From: Candidatus Uhrbacteria bacterium
GTDB lineage: Bacteria > Patescibacteriota > Patescibacteriia > 2-12-FULL-60-25
NCBI GenBank assembly: GCA_009691315.1
Contig: SICT01000058.1
Span: 1 to 7,259, forward strand
Length of the DNA: 7,259 nucleotides
Reading direction: 5' to 3'
In this document: positions 1 to 5,299 of the stretch, piece after piece
How the letters are laid out: every line of letters starts with the position of its first letter
Position numbering within the stretch: position 1 is the stretch's first letter
Translations under genes and position numbers: made by a program
Notes under the pieces: generated by a model
What the model was told of the DNA's origin: nothing
Databases searched by the model: none
What the model saw: the letters and a program-made list of their open reading frames with translations, nothing else

Positions 1-97
1 ATAATCCCTAAGTCAAACGTGGCCGTAGTTTAAGGGAAGGCGGCAAGGGTGTCAAGAGACTAGACGAAGCCACACAACCCTGCTAAATACAAGGGAC
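1..97 (+). ncRNA. Possible partial group I intron core (P4-P5 hairpin plus P7/P3-like block), cut by the window edge
   Basis: Two blocks resemble the conserved core of bacterial tRNA-type group I introns, in the right order. Positions 3-11 (AATCCCTAAG-like) recall the J3/4-P4 segment. Positions 55-66 (AGAGACTAGACG) match, from memory, the P7 5' strand/P3 3' strand of the Azoarcus tRNA-Ile intron, also preceded there by GGTGT. Seen directly: 6-12 can pair with 29-36 (seven pairs, one bulged A), enclosing a small ACG/CGT hairpin at 17-26, like P4 capped by P5; CCCT 78-81 can pair with AGGG 92-95 as a weak P8. Against it: the P7 3' strand should read TAGTC, and no TAGTC occurs on this strand from 71 to 615; P3 5' would lie outside the window. 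It may be a degenerate intron, one with a distant 3' part, or chance. No protein reading frame spans the stretch; frame 1 stops at 31-33. Confidence 0.3.
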
Positions 98-101
98 AAA
101 C

Positions 102-107
102 AGGAGG
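102..107 (+). promoter_or_regulatory. Consensus Shine-Dalgarno site AGGAGG for the 115-residue orphan gene
   Basis: AGGAGG lies seven bases before the GTG at 115, which is optimal spacing, and it decides that non-ATG start. It is the only strong Shine-Dalgarno sequence seen before any of the five genes in this window. Confidence 0.85.
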
Positions 108-114
108 AAATCAC

Positions 115-462
115 GTGCCTAACCTCGAACCTCTGACAATCGATAAGTGGGCGAAAAAGTGGCAACAGGAACCGGTCATGGGACCAATCCTACGCCAGAT
201 TATCGACGCCACAAACGGCCTCACGAAACCAGGTGAGATCAAGCTCTCTATCTCTCTCGCCTTGAGCTTTTGCTCTCTGGTGAAACACGGCGCTCCAGAT
301 CCCTTCACCGCGGACATCTGGAGGATCGAGTCAATGCTGGGATCAGTCCTGACCGACGATCCCAATGAAGTGAGAGAGCGTCTGCGCAAAGATCGAGGAC
401 TCAAAGTCACACTACTGTTCGTCTCAATGACCATCCTCATCGAACTCGAACACGCCGCGTAA
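115..462 (+). CDS. Hypothetical protein, 115 residues, small and mostly helical
   Basis: I do not recognise this protein. It starts at GTG behind a perfect AGGAGG and ends in TAA, followed ten bases later by an intrinsic terminator, so it looks like a genuine, self-contained gene. The product is predicted soluble and helical: an N-terminal segment rich in Trp/Lys (WAKKWQQEP, residues 12-20), a small-residue and hydrophobic stretch (about 43-58, LSISLALSFCSLV), a DPNEVRERLRKDRG motif (about 82-95), and a hydrophobic C-terminal helix (LLFVSMTILIEL) followed by HAA. There is no signal peptide, no metal-binding cluster, no LAGLIDADG, HNH or GIY-YIG signature, and no helix-turn-helix that I can defend. 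Its neighbours are the intron-like RNA upstream and the convergent ftsH operon downstream. If the upstream RNA is a real intron, the protein could be intron-associated, but its own terminator argues for an independent gene. Confidence 0.7.
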   Translation: MPNLEPLTIDKWAKKWQQEPVMGPILRQIIDATNGLTKPGEIKLSISLALSFCSLVKHGAPDPFTADIWRIESMLGSVLTDDPNEVRERLRKDRGLKVTLLFVSMTILIELEHAA

Positions 463-471
463 CTTCTTCCC

Positions 472-503
472 TTCCCCGCGATCACTTCAACGGGAATTTT
501 TTT
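472..503 (+). terminator. Rho-independent terminator of the 115-residue orphan gene
   Basis: TTCCCCG (472-478) pairs with CGGGAA (491-496) with one bulged C, leaving a 12-base loop. The stem is followed at once by seven T (497-503). It begins ten bases after the TAA. The T run continues into TATAAAAAA, making a 14-bp AT palindrome at 498-511. Confidence 0.7.
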
Positions 504-515
504 ATAAAAAACATA

Positions 516-549
516 TAATCTATAGAACACGATCGTGATTTATAGATTA
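516..549. repeat. 34-bp nested palindrome between convergent genes
   Basis: TAATCTATA (516-524) and TATAGATTA (541-549) form a perfect 9-bp inverted repeat. Centred inside it is a second perfect palindrome, CACGATCGTG (528-537). Of the 17 symmetric positions, 15 are Watson-Crick pairs, one is G-T and one is A-A. As RNA it would fold into a long hairpin with a GATC loop. On the minus strand the stem is followed after a few bases by TTTTTT, so it could be a back-up terminator for ftsH. The symmetry would equally suit a dimeric DNA-binding protein. A TATAAT hexamer (514-519) overlaps the left arm. Confidence 0.75.
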
Positions 550-560
550 AGGTATTCATA

Positions 561-596
561 AAAAAATAAAAAACAAACGCTGGTTAAGCGTCCGTT
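561..596 (-). terminator. Rho-independent terminator of the S1-ftsH operon
   Basis: Read on the minus strand, AACGGACGCT (596-587) pairs over all ten positions, including two G-T pairs, with AGCGTTTGTT (581-572) around a five-base loop. It is followed by a T-rich tract interrupted by one A (571-561). It lies about 20 bases beyond the ftsH TGA. On the plus strand the same hairpin is followed by TTTT, so it may act weakly in both directions. Confidence 0.88.
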
Positions 597-615
597 TTTC
601 ATTGTTCATTATCTC

Positions 616-2469
616 TCATTCCTGACTCGTGCCTGAAATAATGTTCTTCGCATTTGCCGGGGGCATGCCCACAACTTTGGCAAATTCGTGACGTTCAATC
701 GTTTCGTGTTTCATCAGATGATCCGCTATTCTTTGCATGGCGTCTTTATGTTCGTTGATGAACTTTGTTGCAGCGACAAGCCCGTGATTGATCAAGGCAT
801 CAACTTCTTGATCGATCTTCTCCGCACGTGATTCGGAGTAATCGCGACTCTCCGTAATCTCGCGTCCCAAAAAAATCATATCTGCACGTTCACCATACAC
901 ACGCGGACCCATCACATCAGACATCCCCCATTGCGTCACCATACTTTTGGCAAGTTTTGTCGCTTGTTGCATGTCGTTTGAAGCACCGGTCGTCACCTGT
1001 CCAAAGAAAATTTTCTCTGCAGCATAGCCACCCAACATCACGGCAAGATCTTCCGTATATTCTTCCTTGTTACGCATGTGTTTATCCTCCATCGGTAATC
1101 TGATGGTATAGCCAGCCGCACGTCCACGACTGATGATCGAAACTTTCTGTACCGGATCCATATGTGGCTCAAGATGCGCAACAAGAGCATGTCCACCTTC
1201 GTGAAAGGCGGTGATCTTCCGTTCTTCTTCGTTCATCAAATGACTGCGGCGCTCTGGTCCAAGCATGACTTTTTCAATCGACTCAATCAGATCTGTCATA
1301 CGAACATCCGTCTGATTGCGACGCGCCGCAAGAATTGCTCCTTCATTCATCAAATTGCCAAGATCCGCTCCGGAAAATCCAGGGGTCCGTTCTGCCAACT
1401 GACGAATACTGACATCTTTTGCCAACGGTTTATTTTTTGCGTGAATCTGCAAAATCGCTTCACGATCGTTGATGTCTGGAAGATCGAGCATGACGCGACG
1501 ATCAAAACGGCCAGGACGGAGGAGCGCCGGATCCAACACATCTGGACGATTCGTGGCCGCAATCACAATCACGCCTAAATTTGGTTCAAATCCATCCATC
1601 TCAACCAAAATTTGATTGAGGGTTTGTTCGCGTTCATCATGTGATCCACCAAGACCTGCTCCGCGTTGACGACCGACCGCATCAATCTCATCAATAAACA
1701 CGATGCACGGCGCATTCTTTTTTGCCTTGGCAAATAAATCACGCACCCGCGACGCGCCAACTCCCACAAACATCTCGACGAATTCTGAACCGCTCATGTG
1801 GAAAAATGGCACATCCGCTTCTCCCGCAACGGCCCGCGCAAGCAATGTCTTTCCTGTTCCCGGCGCACCCATCAAAAGCACTCCGCGTGGAATCTTGGCG
1901 CCGAGTTTAACAAATTTATCTGGACTCTTTAAAAACTCAACGACTTCTTCTAATTCTTGTTTCGCTTCTTTGTCACCCGCCACATCGGCAAACGTAATTT
2001 TATCTTTTTTCCCCTTGTCTGTTTCTCGTGCCGTGGACTGACCAAACGACATGGCTCGATTATTTTGACCCTGCACCTGACGAAAAAAGAAGAACATGAG
2101 ACCAAAAATAAGAAGAAACGGGATCACGGTCGGCAAAACGGCTCCGGCCCAATATCCAATCCCCGTGGCTTGTTTGACCGTTGTCTTAATCCCACGCGCC
2201 TTCTCCGGATCCACACCGTAATTTTTAAGCAAGCTCGACAACGATTCAGATGATTCTTTCGCTACCACCACCTGCGAATCATCGGTCAACGTCACTTTTA
2301 ATTTTTGATCTTCGATCACGATTTCTTTTACCTTCCCCGCTTGCACATGAGACACAAAGGTCCCGACATCAAGCGTCTTTGGCTCACTTAAATTCACCAA
2401 AGAAAGGGCTCCTCCAACCAGGAAGATAATCGCACCGACCAATAAAATATTTCGCCAAGTTGGGCTCAT
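616..2469 (-). CDS. ftsH: FtsH, ATP-dependent membrane zinc metalloprotease
   Basis: FtsH is a hexameric AAA+ protease of the cytoplasmic membrane that pulls out and degrades damaged membrane proteins and some soluble regulators. The 617 residues have the full family layout: a first membrane span (about 6-26), a small extracytoplasmic domain (about 30-105), a second span (about 107-129), then the AAA module with Walker A GAPGTGKT (201-208), pore-loop FVG (234-236), Walker B IVFIDEID (256-263), and the second region of homology with arginines 318 and 321. The protease domain has the zinc motif HEGGH (423-427) and a probable third zinc ligand, D499, in ASNDM. Length is typical and nothing is missing. 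The start (MSPTWRNILL) places the first span correctly. The gene follows S1 after 15 pyrimidine-rich bases with no Shine-Dalgarno site, so its translation may be coupled to S1. It ends in TGA, with a strong terminator beyond. Confidence 0.98.
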   Translation of the reverse strand: MSPTWRNILLVGAIIFLVGGALSLVNLSEPKTLDVGTFVSHVQAGKVKEIVIEDQKLKVTLTDDSQVVVAKESSESLSSLLKNYGVDPEKARGIKTTVKQATGIGYWAGAVLPTVIPFLLIFGLMFFFFRQVQGQNNRAMSFGQSTARETDKGKKDKITFADVAGDKEAKQELEEVVEFLKSPDKFVKLGAKIPRGVLLMGAPGTGKTLLARAVAGEADVPFFHMSGSEFVEMFVGVGASRVRDLFAKAKKNAPCIVFIDEIDAVGRQRGAGLGGSHDEREQTLNQILVEMDGFEPNLGVIVIAATNRPDVLDPALLRPGRFDRRVMLDLPDINDREAILQIHAKNKPLAKDVSIRQLAERTPGFSGADLGNLMNEGAILAARRNQTDVRMTDLIESIEKVMLGPERRSHLMNEEERKITAFHEGGHALVAHLEPHMDPVQKVSIISRGRAAGYTIRLPMEDKHMRNKEEYTEDLAVMLGGYAAEKIFFGQVTTGASNDMQQATKLAKSMVTQWGMSDVMGPRVYGERADMIFLGREITESRDYSESRAEKIDQEVDALINHGLVAATKFINEHKDAMQRIADHLMKHETIERHEFAKVVGMPPANAKNIISGTSQE

Positions 2470-2484
2470 AGAAGAAGATGATGA

Positions 2485-3561
2485 TCAAACTTTCGCCTCT
2501 TCTTCTTTCAGTTTACGCAGAGACAATCCCAAACGATGATTTTCCGGATCAATGGAGATAATACGGAATTCAAACTCATCACCAATGCGCGCCACTTCAT
2601 TCACATCTTTCACTGGTTTTGCCGCCAGCTCACTGATGTGCGCCAAACCATGAATATCCGGGTCAAGCTCGACGAACAAACCGAACGGATTAATCTTGAG
2701 CACCCGACCTTTGACCCATTGATTCACATTGTATTTTGCGGCCACACTCTTCCATGGATCATCTACTAATTTTTTCATGGACAGAAAAATCTTTGATCCT
2801 TCAATGTTGATGATTTCGGCTCGCACATGATCTCCCACTTTGAGCACGTCTCGTGGATGATCAATGCGCTGCCAAGCAATTTCAGAAATATGCACCAACC
2901 CTTCCAAATTCTCATCAAATCGCACAAACGCACCGAAGTCAGTCACGGCGGTCACGTCTCCCTCCACATGATCCCCCAACTTATATTTAATCAGCACGGA
3001 TTCCTGTTTGGTTTCCCACACTGCCTTTTCTGATACGACAATCTTTTCCTCTTCTTCATTCACATCCAAAATTTTTACATCCATGGTTGTGCCCACAAGC
3101 GTTTTCAACTTCTCATGAATCTTGGCTTTTTCTCCGCCAGCCACCCGCGGATAATTATTCGGCGACAACTGAGACACCGGGATAAATGCCGGCACATTTT
3201 CGACGCGTGTAATGAGACCACCCTTATTCGCATCTAAAATTTTAACCGGCAAAACAACTCCTTGGGTAAATAACTCACGAATTTTATCCCAAGAACGCTT
3301 GCGGCCAGCACCTTTCAGGGACAACTCCAATTCCCCAAATTCATTATCCAGTTCAATCACCGTTGCCTCAATTTCATCCCCCAAACGCAAATCAACATTT
3401 TTATCGAGTTCTGGCCCACGGATCACGCCAATCGCCAGTCCTCCGAGATCCGCTCGGACTTCATTCCGACCAACCGCAATCACCACTCCTTTCACGACAT
3501 CTCCCACATTTGGAAAATGCGTATAGGAATCTTGGGTGAGCAACAAAGCGATCTGAGACAT
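2485..3561 (-). CDS. rpsA: 30S ribosomal protein S1-like RNA-binding protein, four S1 domains
   Basis: Bacterial S1 binds single-stranded mRNA on the 30S subunit and helps recruit leaders that lack strong ribosome binding sites. The 358-residue product has four S1 OB-fold repeats: about 17-83, 99-178, 195-264 and 279-351. Repeats three and four carry the clearest RNA-binding signatures (VTDFGAFVRF... GLVHISEI and INPFGLFVEL... GLAHISEL). The first two are more divergent, as expected for the ribosome-docking end of S1. Four repeats is shorter than the six of E. coli S1 but usual for many other phyla. I chose ATG 3561 because the first domain begins about 16 residues later. The frame stays open back to an in-frame TGA at 3669, with a possible ATG at 3648 (387 residues) and TTG at 3651; that extension (HSGSTLLRKG...) has no domain features. 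No Shine-Dalgarno site precedes 3561; the leader is A-rich. It is first in an operon with ftsH. Confidence 0.92.
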   Translation of the reverse strand: MSQIALLLTQDSYTHFPNVGDVVKGVVIAVGRNEVRADLGGLAIGVIRGPELDKNVDLRLGDEIEATVIELDNEFGELELSLKGAGRKRSWDKIRELFTQGVVLPVKILDANKGGLITRVENVPAFIPVSQLSPNNYPRVAGGEKAKIHEKLKTLVGTTMDVKILDVNEEEEKIVVSEKAVWETKQESVLIKYKLGDHVEGDVTAVTDFGAFVRFDENLEGLVHISEIAWQRIDHPRDVLKVGDHVRAEIINIEGSKIFLSMKKLVDDPWKSVAAKYNVNQWVKGRVLKINPFGLFVELDPDIHGLAHISELAAKPVKDVNEVARIGDEFEFRIISIDPENHRLGLSLRKLKEEEAKV

Positions 3562-3761
3562 CGGTTCTGCGTTGGTTTTTAATTGAGTTTTAGTCACAAA
3601 TAATCTGAGTGATAAACCCTTCCGTAGAAGAGTCGAACCGCTGTGCATCAAACGTGCCAGTCCGATTCAATCATTAAGTAAAGTATATGGAGGGTATCGA
3701 AAGATGGGGGTGGCGTCAAGCCCTTGTAGAAACACGGAATTTGTCCTATCTTATATCTAAT
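3562..3761. other. Divergent intergenic region between the S1 and FecR-protein genes
   Basis: These 200 bases must hold the promoters of both divergent units. On the S1 side the last 30 or so bases before the ATG are A-rich and unstructured (CTAAAACTCAATTAAAAACC), with no Shine-Dalgarno sequence and no convincing -35/-10 pair. On the FecR side a plausible promoter sits just before the start. Two N-terminal extensions read into the region (ATG 3648 on the minus strand, ATG 3687 on the plus strand); neither has a ribosome binding site or recognisable domain. If either is real, the intergenic space shrinks to 38 bases or more. Confidence 0.6.
3724..3752 (+). promoter_or_regulatory. Candidate promoter of the FecR-domain gene
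   Basis: TTGTAG (3724-3729) and TATCTT (3747-3752) are separated by 17 bases, the ideal spacing, each matching four of six consensus positions. Transcription would begin close to 3759, only a few bases before ATG 3762, giving a nearly leaderless mRNA. This agrees with the absence of a Shine-Dalgarno site. The match is weak and other AT-rich hexamers nearby could serve. Confidence 0.35.
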
Positions 3762-5279
3762 ATGACAAAAACTAATCACTCCATTCTTCTCCTCGTAATC
3801 ATCGTCGCCATCGCTGGATTTGGTGCTTGGTTTTGGTCCCTGGGAAACGTCAAAGCAGTGGATAACATTCCCACATCGCGTCTCTTGGTGACCCAGGAAA
3901 TTGTCGAACTTAAACGTCAGGGCCAAACAGATTGGAAAACCGTTTCCGGCGAAATACAAATTAAAGCCGGCGATGAAGTTAAAACCAATGCCCAAGGCCG
4001 TGCAGAAATCCACTGGGGCGAGCGCGGGATCACCCGTATTGATCCGGACACGGATGTCATTATTGAGTCCGCGCCTGATCAAGATCATTACATAACCAAT
4101 GTTTCTATTGTTCTGCGCCTACAATCGGGCCGCGTATGGTCGCGGATGTTAAAGCTGCTTGATCTTGAAAGCGAAGTCAGCGTGCACACGGACGATGTAG
4201 TGGCGACTGTCCGTGGGACCGCCTTTGGCGTACGTCGGGGATTAAATGGAACAGAAGTCTTAGTCACAGAATCAAAAGTTGCTGTGCGCGGCGCAAATGA
4301 AACACAAGGAAATGAAAAAATCGTCAGCAAAGGACAATTGGGCGCATTCAACAAAACGGCAGTGGCCGTGCAAGCGCACATGCGCGAACTGACGGCGCAA
4401 GACACATGGGCGAATGACAATGACCAAGCCGATCATCAATATGATGAAGAGTTAAAAACGCGCATGCGCAAACGCTTGCAAGATACGGAACGAACCGGAG
4501 CCCGTTCAAGTTTACTTGCCCGCGCCTCAGAGCGTTTGCACTTAAAACTCGCCGGGGAAAATGATTTACCTCTCTTAGAAGGCGGCTACATCCGTGAACA
4601 TCTAGCAAATCCAGATACCTTGGGAGAAACCTGGGATCAAGATTTATCCGCATTGAATCGTCTGCAGGGACGCCATCGCGAACAAGTGCTAGCCGACATT
4701 GAAGCACGGCTCTTCATCGATGGAACATTAAAACCAGACACACAGGAAAAAATGCATGAACTGCGTCGGCAGACTCTACGCGAGCATGTCCGACCTGAAC
4801 TGGAGGAGCGAGATATACAACCCGCACAACCTGAGCCTCCACTGACCGAAAATCCAACACCTCCGCTACCAGAAAATCTTACGCGTCCAACAGAACCTCT
4901 GACCCCTCCAATCAAACTACCACTCAATCCTCCTCCAACCATTACGAATCTGACACCTATCGCTCCGATCGCGCCGGAATTCGTATTCATAACAAATCCG
5001 TCTGTTGGTTTACCGGATACGGCGATGAATCTTGCTATCTTCGCGGTATTTCCCGACCGACGAGTGAATATCACAGATCATGTCATTTTCGCTCTTGTCG
5101 ACCCAACAGATGGGATCATCAGTGGACACACCTTTACGCCTACGGTCTCCGGACAACTCCCCATTAAAGTGACTGGCAAAACACCTGACGGCCACATCAT
5201 CACAAAAACCTTCTTCGTGAATGTCGGCGTAACAACAGAAACCGCTTCGACAACCAGCCCCACCATCAACGCGCGATAA
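3762..5279 (+). CDS. Membrane-anchored FecR-domain protein with proline-rich stalk and C-terminal Ig-like domain
   Basis: The FecR fold is a beta-rich domain found in anti-sigma regulators and many surface proteins; here only the domain is recognised, not a defined role. The 505-residue product begins with a short N-terminus and one hydrophobic span (about 7-25, ILLLVIIVAIAGFGAWFW), either an uncleaved anchor or a signal peptide. The FecR domain follows (about 40-200) with hallmark stretches KAGDEVKTNAQGRAEIHW, LQSGRVWSR and VVATVRGTAFGV. A charged helical region spans 207-350, then a proline-rich stalk (352-404), then a beta-rich Ig/cadherin-like domain (about 405-490: GHTFTPTVSGQLPIKVTG) and a Thr/Ser-rich tail. 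I chose ATG 3762 because it places the span at the N-terminus; ATG 3687 would add 25 unconvincing residues. No TonB receptor or sigma factor gene is next to it, so a FecI/FecR-type circuit is not supported. Most likely the bulk lies outside the membrane. The next gene starts 20 bases downstream. Confidence 0.85.
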   Translation: MTKTNHSILLLVIIVAIAGFGAWFWSLGNVKAVDNIPTSRLLVTQEIVELKRQGQTDWKTVSGEIQIKAGDEVKTNAQGRAEIHWGERGITRIDPDTDVIIESAPDQDHYITNVSIVLRLQSGRVWSRMLKLLDLESEVSVHTDDVVATVRGTAFGVRRGLNGTEVLVTESKVAVRGANETQGNEKIVSKGQLGAFNKTAVAVQAHMRELTAQDTWANDNDQADHQYDEELKTRMRKRLQDTERTGARSSLLARASERLHLKLAGENDLPLLEGGYIREHLANPDTLGETWDQDLSALNRLQGRHREQVLADIEARLFIDGTLKPDTQEKMHELRRQTLREHVRPELEERDIQPAQPEPPLTENPTPPLPENLTRPTEPLTPPIKLPLNPPPTITNLTPIAPIAPEFVFITNPSVGLPDTAMNLAIFAVFPDRRVNITDHVIFALVDPTDGIISGHTFTPTVSGQLPIKVTGKTPDGHIITKTFFVNVGVTTETASTTSPTINAR

Positions 5280-5282
5280 TAA

Positions 5283-5291
5283 TGATATAAT
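5283..5291 (+). promoter_or_regulatory. Consensus extended -10 promoter directly before the large orphan gene
   Basis: TGATATAAT matches the extended -10 consensus TGnTATAAT at every fixed position. No good -35 hexamer lies 16-18 bases upstream (CCATCA at 5263-5268), which extended -10 promoters tolerate. Only eight bases separate the hexamer from ATG 5300, so transcription should start at or within a base or two of the start codon, giving a leaderless mRNA. It sits in the 20-base gap after the FecR-protein stop. Confidence 0.6.
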
Positions 5292-5299
5292 CGGTTTGG

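Noticed and set aside
1..33. Frame-1 reading IIPKSNVAVV followed by TAA, as a possible tail of an upstream protein gene
   Set aside because: Only ten codons are visible, with nothing to judge them by, and they overlap the hairpin-forming, intron-like sequence.
31..107. GGGAAGGCGG and AAGCCACAC as pieces of a cobalamin riboswitch
   Set aside because: The B12 box and the usual order of conserved segments are missing; the resemblance is limited to short purine-rich strings.
341..346. CAGTCC inside the small orphan gene as the missing P7 3' strand of the intron
   Set aside because: Only four pairs form with the 58-62 segment, and it lies within a coding region without flanking P8 or P9 structure.
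516..549. The palindrome as a XerCD dif site
   Set aside because: It lacks the two 11-bp arms around a 6-bp centre that define dif; its symmetry and sequence differ.
1189..1203. HEGGH instead of the commoner HEAGH zinc motif in FtsH as an inactivating change
   Set aside because: The two histidines and the glutamate are intact, and HEGGH occurs in active FtsH proteins of other bacteria.
616..3526. Several antisense open frames of 60-140 codons opposite ftsH and S1, and opposite the rightward genes
   Set aside because: They are shadows of strongly conserved genes, lack ribosome binding sites and give low-complexity or unrecognisable proteins.
3590..3680. tRNA-like GGTTCGACTC on the minus strand
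   Set aside because: The T-stem has a mismatch and no 5' acceptor strand complementary to the 3' side is found at tRNA distance.
3687..3761. Upstream ATG 3687 as start of the FecR-domain protein
   Set aside because: It adds 25 residues with no ribosome binding site and pushes the membrane span inward; ATG 3762 gives a normal N-terminal anchor.
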